Position numbers and translations under genes: made by a program. Below the pieces are notes generated by a model, which saw nothing but the letters and a program-made list of their open reading frames with translations, searched no databases and had not been told where the DNA came from. From Apostichopus japonicus (lineage: Eukaryota > Echinodermata > Holothuroidea > Aspidochirotida > Stichopodidae): a stretch of 64,000 nt of DNA. Below, in pieces: positions 1 through 11,099 of this stretch (position 1 is the stretch's first letter; each line of letters begins with the position of its first letter). The stretch lies in contig NC_092582.1 of assembly GCF_037975245.1 (NCBI RefSeq), forward strand, positions 23,273,077-23,337,076, given 5' to 3'.

Positions 1-831
1 TGAAGTATCACTTTCTCGTCTGTATAGGTTAACCTACACGTGTGCTTTTATATATTATACAAGTTATCGACAGTTCCTCAACGTCACTGTTTGGCTTCTT
101 CTTATTTCCACCGTTTCTTTCTACTTTCTTTTCCATTTTCTCGTGTACAGATGTGAATTAAACTCATTACTGTTGCTCTTGTTTGGCCAACAGAGTTCCA
201 CAGTATTGATTGTATAGTTATCTTTAGACAGATCGTCCGTTACTTGTGTTGGTCATTTTCTTTCCTTATCCAAAAATGAACTGTCTTAGTTTACATAATA
301 TTTAGTCTAATATGCGGCGGTACCGAGATATTTGTTAAACACGTAATTTCCTTCAGCTGATGAAGTTGTTCACAAAATGCTTTGCTATCACCTGATAAAG
401 TTGAAAAGATTAACGAGTTTTGACAAGTTAATTCTTTGCAGAATATTCTCTTTTCATTTTATTGTGGTTTGCATATCTGACATGTTTTTCCTGTGTCATT
501 ATCAGAAGATGTTTGAGAAGCCGATATTATTTAGCTTATATAGTGAAATGCTCCTGTCAAAATGACAAAGGGGGAAATCTGTATAAGCTATGCAGTCAAC
601 AGTTAACGTGACAGACATGTCAAGCAAATGGGGGGGGGGGGGTGTTATGATATTTTGGAGATATAAAATGGCCTTTTATTTGTCAGTTTTGGCAAGAAAT
701 TAAACCAAGGAAATGGTTGCGATAAATTATTTCTCTTTGCTTTGTTTTAATTTATAATATTGATCAGACATGTAATGTTTTCACAGCTTCATGTAAGAGG
801 AATTTCATAAGACTTGTGCATGTGCATAAAC
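1..831. other. Unassigned non-coding stretch
   Basis: AT-rich sequence with no convincing splice-bounded frame on either strand. The 62-codon frame at 377-565 is Leu/Phe-rich and has no recognisable motif. A run of about 13 G lies near 630-643. I see no gene or RNA here. Confidence 0.6.
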
Positions 832-832
832 G

Positions 833-2493
<1,661 letters not shown>

Positions 2494-2556
<63 letters not shown>

Positions 2557-2590
2557 AATAACGGAAAAACTGTTAAACAACTATGCTGCA

Positions 2591-2634
<44 letters not shown>
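2494..2634. repeat. Two (AT)n tracts
   Basis: Pure AT at about 2494-2555 and 2594-2634, separated by roughly 38 bp of unique sequence. Frames across it give only Ile-Tyr repeats. Confidence 0.95.
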
Positions 2635-2638
<4 letters not shown>

Positions 2639-2639
2639 G

Positions 2640-4250
2640 GTTGGATTAATCATTCCTTTTCTTAACATTGTTTTTCTTATGTATTTAGGTCTAGTGTCTC
2701 TGCGATAGATAAACGGGGGGTTAAAATCTCAAGACTTACAGATTTACAAAGTCACGATTCATTTACTTGATTATAAACTTCATAGAAATGAGTCGAAATA
2801 GTCAGAGTATGCTCGAGATTCCCAACGGCTAATTACATCTATGCATTGATATACGCCAAACATTATGCATTTTTGACACATTTCGAGCCAACAATTTCCT
2901 TTCGTGTTGATCATGACTACCGTTACCACTTGTCAAATCATTTCCACATGGAACTCTTTTTTTCCTTCTCTTTTTTTCCTTACTGCAAGAAGCCGCCTGT
3001 ATTGAACCCCCAGTGTCAATGCACTGATATAAATTACTCAGGGCATTTTATACGTGTTAATGAACTCCGCTGGTTACACGGTTAATAATTGAGCAAACGG
3101 CTGCAGTTTATGCTTCCTTGTGCATAATTAATGATAAGACATTCCCCGTGACAGCTAACTCCGTGTACATCGCACTCTGCATCGCGTCCGTACGGGCATT
3201 ATACACTAATTCAACAACGTGTATTGTATTCATCCACAGTAGAAGTAGTAGTAGTGCACGGAGGCGTGCTTCGTGCGTATCTTGACCCCGGCTGGTCTAT
3301 TATAGATGCATTTAATACCGCAGGAACACTGGGCATGCGGCCTACCACATGATGAGCGTTAGTCCTAAAGGAGCAGTTTATAACCGTCAAGGTTGAAGTA
3401 GGCGGGAAGCGAAAACCTGGTGTTACCTAACAGACGTACTCAAACAAATTAAACAGCTAAACATGATGTCTATAGCGTGGTCATATATGTCTATAGATTG
3501 GTATATTTTCTACAAATAACTTCCCTAAAAAGATTGCCAAGAAACTTTTGACAGCAAGTTGTACAAGGCGCGCTTCCGGTAAATGGTTTTTCGTTGCAAC
3601 TTGCAGCATGGCATATCAAAGTTATTGTTCAAAGCATTCTTCAATTTTTTTTTACAAAGAAAACTATTTTGATAATTAGTTTGTATTCTACGTACATACG
3701 CTATATAATAATTCAAATTTGTCAAATATTCACGATTTCGAGAATGAACATACAATCTGTATGGTGATTTGGTTTAACTGAGGTCTGGACAGCGGAACAA
3801 CAGGGAGGAAAGGTGGGTAGAAGGGGTATATTTGACTGCAGAGGGGGGGGGGGGGGGTCGCTGAATATGTTTGTATACGTCACGTCAAGTGACGTAGTGG
3901 GTCGAACACTGGCAAAGTTTCTGTTACATTGACAAATTTTGGAGAACCAATTTTAAATGAGCCGTCTTTGTTATTAACTATTATGATTATTTGTATTGTA
4001 CCGTAGTTTATAATGTAAACAATATTATTTTAATAATCGTTTAGAGTTACCCAGTACTTTTGAAGTTGCAAATAATTAAATTCCAATTAAATTTCAACCA
4101 CAAAAGGTACACAACCCCACTTCATTCAGTTTAGTTTTCTCAGGGGATTTCCGATGGAGTTTGTTACATCGTTTCGTGGTAAGTTGAAATAGCTTACACA
4201 GAAGAGTAGTAACTTAGCGTTGCCATATTGAAAGTTCGCAACATAAATAA
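2640..4250. other. Unassigned non-coding stretch
   Basis: No supported gene. A run of about 14 G lies at 3843-3857. The minus-strand 76-codon frame at 3525-3755 is Lys/Asn/Tyr-rich and shows no domain. I see no tRNA or other RNA gene. Confidence 0.55.
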
Positions 4251-4256
4251 ATATAT

Positions 4257-4329
4257 AGACGATAAGTATATGTAAAATATTTTTCACAATAGGGAAGGAG
4301 TGCGTAATGGCGCGACACGGTGGCTGTCT
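4257..4329 (+). repeat. 73-bp dispersed repeat, copy 1
   Basis: This block reappears almost unchanged in reverse orientation at 21198-21270. It starts AGACGATAAGTATATG, carries AGGGAAGGAGTGCG and ends CGACACGGTGGCTGTCT. Only about four bases differ, and similarity stops sharply at both ends, so it is a discrete unit. It encodes nothing obvious and its class is unknown. It may be part of a larger transposon whose remainder is absent here. Confidence 0.85.
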
Positions 4330-5230
4330 TTAAATTAAACCTTCATCAGCCAATACATATATATCTATTTAACAGCGGGCGGGGGAGGGGGGGGGGGAAG
4401 AGAATTGATGGGAATTGATTACACACGGCTGGCCAAGCTACCCCTTTCGATTGCGTATATGCCCTCTTTCAACGACCCCCTCCTTCGCAACTCACGGATG
4501 TCTTTTTTATCTCTATAACTTTGTGATGTATTTGGTTTTGTCGTTCGTTGGTCGGGTTGCTCCTTCGTTTATAAGAATCTTCATTAGGCTGATGGTGTAT
4601 CTGTGTCTTTGTAACTCATCCTACAATGTCGATTTCATCTCCGCTATATGGCAGCAAGATGTTTGAACTAATTGATAACCAGTGAGACCTTTTCATCAGC
4701 AGACAATATGCAGTTCTTGAATCTGCAGACCTAACCCTATATAGGACAATTCCACATTTTCTCTCCAATGTTTTAAGGGATCCGTTGACTAATCAGCCCT
4801 GTGAGAATATCCTATAGCATATATAGTACTAAATTCATCATCGACTCTATACTGGTTGTCTTATAAATGTTATACAAATATGTTGAGTCGAGGTGAACTA
4901 TATGTAAGGTTAGGCACTAAAGCTTTCAGGGCATACGACCTATCAGTTGATTAACTATCTAATAAGTAATTAACGAAATGCCGTAATGATGTATCGCTCT
5001 GATATATAGGTTACCCCACGTCCCATCCTCGTAAAGATGGTAATATACATATTTATATAGGGATGTAGCGTCGTGCTACTTGTCTGGGATAAGCGGTATC
5101 TGTTAACCAGATGTTTTTCAATCAATTTAATTTTACACATCTTTATGTAAGGTTACCTAACTCGTTCCCAAATACCGACAGTTTAGTAGGTCACATCGTT
5201 CAACTTTAATGCTTTTCTGATTGACCTTGT
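4330..5230. other. Unassigned non-coding stretch
   Basis: AT-rich sequence with a G-rich run at 4377-4399. The 83-codon plus-strand frame at 4415-4666 has no motif and no splice context. Nothing else recognised. Confidence 0.55.
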
Positions 5231-5252
5231 CAAACTATTTAGTAGTTCCTAC

Positions 5253-5402
5253 AGGATAAATAAGGTGCCTGAAGGTATTTAACCTGTTCATATTTAATCC
5301 GCCTCCGATACCGAATCGCACACCAGCAGCAATGATGGAAAGTTTATAAGCTTTGCTGATTTCAACCAAAAGAATATATTTAGCTAGAGCTTCATTAGCT
5401 TT
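5253..5402 (-). pseudogene. Exon-like block c, possible ornithine decarboxylase-family relic
   Basis: Read on the minus strand, a candidate acceptor (pyrimidine-rich TTTTTTCTCACAAG) precedes an open segment containing LLVEISKAYKLSII, then GVRFGIGGG, then NTFRHLI. In ornithine decarboxylase (ODC) and antizyme inhibitor the comparable stretch reads roughly LLLERAKELN, then GVSFHVGSG, then ETFVQAI, with similar spacing. A GTAGGA donor-like site follows. Two further blocks lie upstream on the same strand in matching family order (6776-6942 and 7475-7556). The resemblance is weak and made by eye. The conserved His and Ser of the FHVGSG loop are absent, so this would be a pseudogene or very diverged paralogue, or it could be chance. 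Confidence 0.3.
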
Positions 5403-5553
5403 CTTGTGAGAAAAAACAAAACAAAGAAACGATGACTTGTTCATTGTTTGGACTAATCACTTCAGATATTATAAATGGTATCGTCACATGTGGTACTATA
5501 ACCTCTTGGTAAAAATTAAATTGAGAGCTATCCACTTAAAATGATTACCACAT

Positions 5554-6037
5554 CACGTGTATGGCAAGCCATGTGGGACAAACACTGCATAATATATCCG
5601 CATATTAATTGGAATTTATACGCGTATTAATTGGAATATATACGCGTATATATTATTAGCCAATCATATGACTTAAATATATCCGCGTATTAATTCGAAT
5701 ATATACACGTATTAATTCGAATATATACACGTATTAATTCGAATATATACACGTATTAATTCGAATATATACACGTATTAAATAAAATAAATATGGGGAT
5801 TAAATCCAATACATGCACGGATTAATTAGAGTTACACGAAAAAAAACCCATTTCCGCTCTTGCTGTGTACATATGCCAACGATAAATGTTTTGGCGGGCT
5901 CGCGAGATCGCTTCAAAAAGCGAAACTTTACACATGTAGGCTATAACACATATATTCGAATTAATACGCGTATATATTGGAATTAATACGCGGATATATT
6001 ATGCAGTGTTTGTCCCACATGGCTTGCCATACACGTG
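5554..6037. mobile_element. Miniature inverted-repeat transposon with palindromic ends (472-bp body)
   Basis: The left end reads TATGGCAAGCCATGTGGGAC and the right end is its exact reverse complement. The inverted similarity continues inward for about 90 bp (CACTGCATAATATATCCGC, then ATTAATT/ACGCGTAT modules). Both sides are flanked by CACGTG (5554-5559 and 6032-6037), which is either a 6-bp target duplication or part of the terminus, since it is itself palindromic. There is no coding capacity. A 22-bp tandem array occupies the left-centre. A second copy of the right end lies at 16254-16328. It sits between exon-like blocks c and b of the possible decarboxylase relic. Confidence 0.85.
5676..5780. 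repeat. 22-bp tandem repeat inside the miniature transposon
   Basis: About 4.5 copies of a unit reading ATATATACACGTATTAATTCGA, nearly identical to one another. The unit is a variant of the ACGCGTATTAATT module in the transposon's terminal repeats, so the array probably grew by slippage of the terminus. Confidence 0.85.
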
Positions 6038-6171
6038 GTTATGGATTTTATACCTGATGCTAACTAAACAATTGAGCGCCAAAATATATATACACAGGTA
6101 ATTGAAGAATACTTTTTGTATATAACAAGATACCATGAAACGTTGTGAAGTTTATATAGGCATAGGTTATA

Positions 6172-6556
6172 TGTAAAACCAAGGGCGTAGGAACCGGGGG
6201 GGCTGGGGGCGCCAGCCCCCCAGTGAAAAATGTGGAGGGGCGGAAGTATCATTCCGCCCCCCCGGTTTGCAAGTCAGAAAACCCCTTTTTCATTTCCAAA
6301 TGAGAAAAAAAAATCTCATTTGGAGCACCAAATTGCATCTAAGGCCAGGTGAAAATACAAAATTAAGTTTACAAAGTGGAGTGGGTGTTGAAGTGTGCTA
6401 TATTGCACCAAATTGCATCTGAGGCCACCTGGAAATGCAAAAAATTCCAAAGGGGAGGGGGACACCCCCTCCCCTAAGACCCCTCCCCAGGCCGGCCATC
6501 AGTCTTCAGCCCCCCCCCCCCACTCAAAAGTACCTTCCTACGCCACTGTGTAAAAC
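6172..6556. mobile_element. hAT-type miniature transposon, 369-bp body, 8-bp TSD
   Basis: The body (6180-6548) starts CAAGGGCGTAGGAA and ends with the reverse complement of CAGTGGCGTAGGAA, giving 14-bp inverted ends with two mismatches. It is flanked by an exact 8-bp duplication, TGTAAAAC, at 6172-6179 and 6549-6556. Eight-base duplications with CA-starting ends are the signature of the hAT superfamily (established knowledge). It is non-coding. Inside are two copies of CACCAAATTGCATCT and C/G-rich tracts. It shares the modules CCTGGGGAGGGGTCT and GATGCAAT(C/T)TGGTGC, read on the minus strand, with the element at 22514-22917. It would need a transposase from elsewhere. Confidence 0.92.
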
Positions 6557-6775
6557 AGCCTATATACGGCATATGGAGTATACAAGACTACCATAAGTCT
6601 ATTTTGGAACACAAAATTCGCACAAGAGTTGAGTCACACTTTGCTTAAACAAACCTAGTGTTTGCATTGGTCAATTTACCCATGCATGTAAATGATCTCA
6701 CATACTCAGCCCGAAACATGCTGTGACGCTTTCACGTAAAAACCTGTCCATTCAAATCCCACCATTTGCAAAGGG

Positions 6776-6942
6776 TTGGTGGGGTATCAACTCCATATAG
6801 GCTATATAATAGTAACATCTTGTTATAGTTATAGCTCGTTCTATAGTAGCTCTTAACGTCTTTAGAGTGCTGCTTTTCTGACAATTTAATTGCCATTTCT
6901 GTTTCCATACTGAAAGCAGTGGCAGAGCGAGCATTCCTTAAA
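6776..6942 (-). pseudogene. Exon-like block b, possible ornithine decarboxylase-family relic
   Basis: On the minus strand, a CTTTCAG acceptor-like site at 6910-6916 sits within an open frame containing ATAFS, METEMAIKLSEK, then SYYRTSYNYNK and LYSLYGVD. In the decarboxylase family the comparable run is GTGFDCAS-TEIQLV, then IIYANPCK, then KYAANNGV. The distance from the TE pair to the GV pair agrees within two residues (38 against 36). The catalytic-site residues of the family motif YANPCK are not kept. The block lies between blocks a and c, as family order requires, but it could be coincidental. Confidence 0.28.
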
Positions 6943-7246
6943 AATGAGTTTAAACGGGAGGGGAGGGGAGAGACCGGTTTATCGGATATCAAAATTTCTA
7001 CCAACATGCTTAGGTGCTTAAATAAATTTCTTACAACCAGCCTGTAACTGCAAAATGGTGATAAACTGTAAATCCTCATGCTCATACATTTAATTTTAAA
7101 CCAGAAAACGAAAAGGTTTAGACTAGTCTACCACTGCTATTCCTCTCGAATTTTTTTAATTTCCAATCATATGATTTAGCGGATGTTCGGAAACACTTTT
7201 TGGCTCACCTTTGGGGGGGGGGGCATGGCTCCCGTTGCCCCCCCCT

Positions 7247-7260
7247 TGGATCCGCCAGTG
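7247..7260. mobile_element. Solo hAT-like terminus
   Basis: The sequence TTGGATCCGCCAGTG, next to a run of C, resembles the right end of the CAGTGGCG-type miniature transposons in this window (reverse complement CACTGGCGGATCCAA). I could not find a partner end or matching 8-bp flanks upstream; 6917 (CAGTGGCAGAGCG) does not fit. It is probably a truncated relic. Confidence 0.35.
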
Positions 7261-7474
7261 TATGTATAGCGTGCCAATATAGTTGCTTTAAATGAAACCT
7301 CCACATGTGATTGGACCAGGGAGCAACTTCACTAAAGTAGCAGCTCACTGATTGGGCAATGAAAAGGAGTAAATGAAAATATTTGCATGAACTTACGTAT
7401 ACATGAGAAAGAGCCGCGATCACCAGCCATCGAAGTATATAACTTTATGTTTCTATTTTTAAATGAAATATTAC

Positions 7475-7556
7475 CTTTATCGACATCACATACTTTAACA
7501 AACCCCACAGCGTAGTTAAATGCATCTTCGACATCCATTATACGGAGTAATATCGT
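7475..7556 (-). pseudogene. Exon-like block a, possible ornithine decarboxylase-family relic
   Basis: On the minus strand an acceptor-like TAACCTAG is followed by an open segment containing MDVEDAFNYAV and VCDVDK, then a donor-like AAAG/GTAATATT at 7474. The ODC family places the pyridoxal-phosphate lysine in a short motif resembling DVKPFYAVKCN. Here DVEDAFNYAV followed by GFVKVCD has a similar look but with inserted residues. ATG is at 7538, and an open frame continues upstream of it to the acceptor. Together with blocks b and c this suggests a decayed or strongly diverged fold-III decarboxylase relative. Identification rests on short motifs read by eye. Confidence 0.3.
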
Positions 7557-7706
7557 CTAGGTTACATAAATAGGTCTATACCCTGCGATATTCTAATAGT
7601 GCGAAGATTATGTTTCCAATTTTTTTTACTGTGCAATGACCTGTGTAAATCAAAGGTCAATTGAACTATTCCAACGTACTATATATATAATCACATCCTC
7701 ACAGAG

Positions 7707-8160
7707 GTAGTTTGCACTTTTCCGTCCTGAACTGTTTTATTTAGGTATACATGCATGATTTCAATAGTCAAGCGGTATACTACTAGCAGAATAAACAACT
7801 ATATAGGAGGTTCCAACTTATTTAGTGTACTTTAACATATATATATACACGTACCCGTTATAAACCATATACATTATGCATATACAAAGAATCATATAGA
7901 GGGCAAGATTAACGGTGGGCTTGTATGACTTTAGTTTGTTGCACTTTTCCGTTCTTAAACTGTTTTATTTAGGTACATGGTTTCAAAAGTCAAGCGGTGG
8001 TTACTACAGAATAACCAACTATATATAGGATGTTCGAAATATTGAGTGTACTTTTACACATATACGTATCCAGTTATATACCATATACATTATACATATA
8101 CAAAGTATAACACAGTGCTCATGATTAACGGTGGGTATGCATGACTAAATTTTGTTATTT
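7707..8160. repeat. Direct tandem duplication, ~227 bp x 2
   Basis: Two adjacent diverged copies: about 7707-7933 and 7934-8160. Each begins TTGCACTTTTCCGT, continues CTGTTTTATTTAGGTA, CAAGCGGT and CCATATACATTAT, and ends GATTAACGGTGGG. They differ by point changes and small indels, so the duplication is old. No coding content is seen. Confidence 0.85.
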
Positions 8161-8164
8161 TTGC

Positions 8165-9430
8165 CTTTTTTTAATTTTGCCTTTTTTTTTAATCTGACTC
8201 TCTCATCCTAACCGTATATATCCACAACTTAGTCTACATATATAGCACAGTCCTCATTTTAACAAGCTCAATCTACTAACCGGCTGTATATACTTGTATG
8301 GTTAAATTAAATATATACACATGTTGCACCGCTAAAGGAAAGTGGGGCAGTTTAAAGTGAACCCTGGAATCGATTGATATATTTGGAAATGAGATGCAGG
8401 CCGAAAACTTCTCCTTGATAATGAGTCTGCCCAGGTTGTTTCATCTCCATCTGCTATTAAATGGCCTTTATCGCGATTAAGCTGGATTTCCAAAAAAAAA
8501 AAAAATGAGTAGAGGAAAAAAATATAATAATGTCAAGGGTTCCTATGTGACTTTGACTGCGCTTGTATTAATTCGAGCTTCTTTCAAAGAGACCGCGCTG
8601 GGGTATATTTAACGGTTCGCTAGCTTACTAATTATTCTACCATACACCACCACGTCATTTCGTCTGATTCACCCGATCTCCGAATATTGGGCAGAGGATG
8701 TTGTAAACAGATAAAACAAACCGCGGTCATTTTTTGGTTGTTTTTATTGTTGTTTTTTCGCCGAAAGTCACGGACCAAGGATTGGCTGTTGTTGCGTTAA
8801 TGTTTTCCCGTTATTTACATTTGTTTATCTTTCTTTCTTTCTTTCTTTTTCTTTACATCCATGGAAACGGAGAAACAAACTTTGTGCTACTTACAAGGCG
8901 CGACTTTAACATGCGTGATGCGCATGTGCAGTGCATCGAGTAGTCCTTCGCAATCTGAATGCGCACTTGTACAACGGTGGGGGGGGGGGAGGAGGATGGG
9001 GAGTGAGGGGTGGGGTGGGGAAAGTGGACTAGCTAAAGCAATGCCTCCAACTGCGGATGTGGTTTGCTCACTCGAATTGTGAGTGCATATTGTGATTGTC
9101 GTTACGTCATCGCTAAATATTGGTTCAATGTAAGCCCATACTTAAAGGGGGCGACCCAATGTTACCAAATCATGTTATGAATAATTACATTTTTCGTTGC
9201 CCTGAGATGACTGTATTTTGGCACAATTAATCTTTTCCTCCGCTTTTTGCACCCGTTTGTCAAATGTTTCACCCAACTTGTGGAAATCGACGTTAGATAA
9301 GGCTCACACTGACATTTGTGCATGCATGATACGGTACTTGTTTGTTTCAGCTTATGGTTAGAGGGCGGAACTGGGATAATATAGGGAGAAGAGGTTTACG
9401 TCTTACCAAACTGACATCATTTTTCATTCT
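8165..9430. other. Unassigned non-coding stretch
   Basis: No gene recognised. It includes a G-rich purine segment at 8976-9030 and T/C-rich tracts near 8830-8860. The plus-strand frames at 8734-9082 overlap these low-complexity tracts and show no domain. Confidence 0.55.
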
Positions 9431-10075
9431 TGCCGAAGGCAAAAGGAATCCATGTGATGGTGATTGCTTGCGTGTGTATGTTTGTATGTTCGTATGTATG
9501 TGTGCAAATGTGAGGCTTTGGATTGTAAACACGATAATTTAAACACTACATAGTGGATGAAATTCGTATTTAGTATGTCGATATACCTTGTTCACTACAG
9601 CTCGATATTGTTTTCTGTGGAGGGTGAAGGTCATTTGAGGTCAAAGTCGGAAAACCTTGTAATCATCACAAAAGCTCTTAAATTTAAAGGAAAATTTGGA
9701 TGAATGAAAGTCACTTTTGGTATGTTGATTCTCCTTATAGTAGTAAAGTAGATGAGTACGTGTGCATATTTGCTTGCCGTGGAGTTCAAAGGTCATTTAA
9801 GGTCAACAGGACACGGTCTGAAAAAAAATTGTAAACACGATAACTCCACAAGTGAAGCTGTGATGTCGTATGGTGAGTGGATTGACCTAACTGAGTACAA
9901 GAATCCATTTTTCCCCTGTGGAGCTCAAAGCTTATTCTTGTCACCAGCTATTAGATCTGATAAATATTGTAAGAAATATCTCCAAACATAACGCTTGGAT
10001 GAACTTCATACTTGGTACGTGGATACAACTCACTAAGGCAAAAGAACATCGTGTGAACAGTTTAAATGTGCTCAT
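9430..10075 (+). repeat. Diverged ~190-bp repeat units (GGTCATTTRAGGTCAA family)
   Basis: At least three units share ordered words: GTAAACACGATAA, then TGGATGAA with an ATTCGTATTT/TTCATACTTGGTA-type segment, then TGTGGAG, GGTCATTT(G/A)AGGTCAA and a run of A. Examples of the core fall at 9617-9640, 9783-9806 and (weaker) 9920-9935. A separate copy lies at 53948-54072. Units differ strongly, so this is an old satellite-like or transposon-derived family. The frame at 9752-9991 reads through it and should not be taken as a gene. Confidence 0.65.
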
Positions 10076-10079
10076 ATAA

Positions 10080-11040
10080 AATGTGGCATATAATCCCAAA
10101 GCTTGTTGGTTTCTTGGTTACAAGTTGATTGAACATCCGGGTACCGTCGCTGTATCGTTGTCGAATTATGCTGTGGCGTCGTCGCTAACTTCAATTCGTT
10201 AGGAGAGCTACATAACCCATTCATTATAGTTTATGGTTTGTATGGTGATTAGAGCCTATCCTTGAATTCTTTTACTAGAAACCTACGGGGCTCATATTCA
10301 TTATTTTCTGATCATTCTAATGATGATTAGCTGATCCTGGTCGTTGTCCATGACTTGCTCTCTATAAGCCTTAAGCTATATTGAAATACCATTGGGAGAG
10401 TTAAAAGGCCAAGTAGGGTGTTGAAATTTCATCCATTTCCAACCCTTCAATTTTGTTTTTCTTTCATTTATTAATAATATTCTGTAAAGGTTACTTCGAG
10501 AATCCAGTGTAGTGACCTACGCTAATATCAACTGCAGTTACGAGGACTTATGGCTTGCTTCCCTTGACCGATTAGACAGTAACCACACGTAATGATTTCA
10601 AAACCACATGACTCATGGGACGCTAAAAGTGCAATAATTGCTGTTGACTGCAGGGTAGATTCTCCCAAGTGTTAGTCAATACGCTTACATTTCATTATCA
10701 GGCGTTGTAATCTCTTGGCTGTACGTTTTACTTCAACATGCTTTTCAATTCATTGACCTGATTAAACCGATGACGTCATCGGTGGTGTTAGTTCGATGTT
10801 ATTTCGCTCGCGGTGTACATACTCGCTGTTGATTGGTTGTGACAGATTATGATCATATATACCTCAGGGCGCAGAGAGCATGTTCTACGTGTTACATACC
10901 CATGTTATTGTGCCTAATATCCCTTTGTTTGCGTTAAATTTGCTGTTTGTATATTGTTTGTTACAAGTGTATATTAAAATATTCGTATATATTTATGCAA
11001 ATGCACGACAGAAATGCAATCTAAAGGCTTGTAGTATATA
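10080..11040. other. Unassigned non-coding stretch
   Basis: Moderately AT-rich sequence without long simple repeats. No splice-bounded frame, RNA gene or repeat was recognised. Confidence 0.5.
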
Positions 11041-11045
11041 AAAAG

Positions 11046-11098
11046 TGGGGTGGGTGGGGTGGGTGGGGTGGGTGGGGTGGGTGGGTGGGGTGGGGGGG
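11046..11098 (+). repeat. G-rich (GGGTGGGGT)n tract
   Basis: About five to six copies of GGGTGGGGT with runs of three or more G throughout. It fits the pattern of several adjacent G-quadruplex motifs on the plus strand. Function is unknown. Confidence 0.9.
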
Positions 11099-11099
11099 T

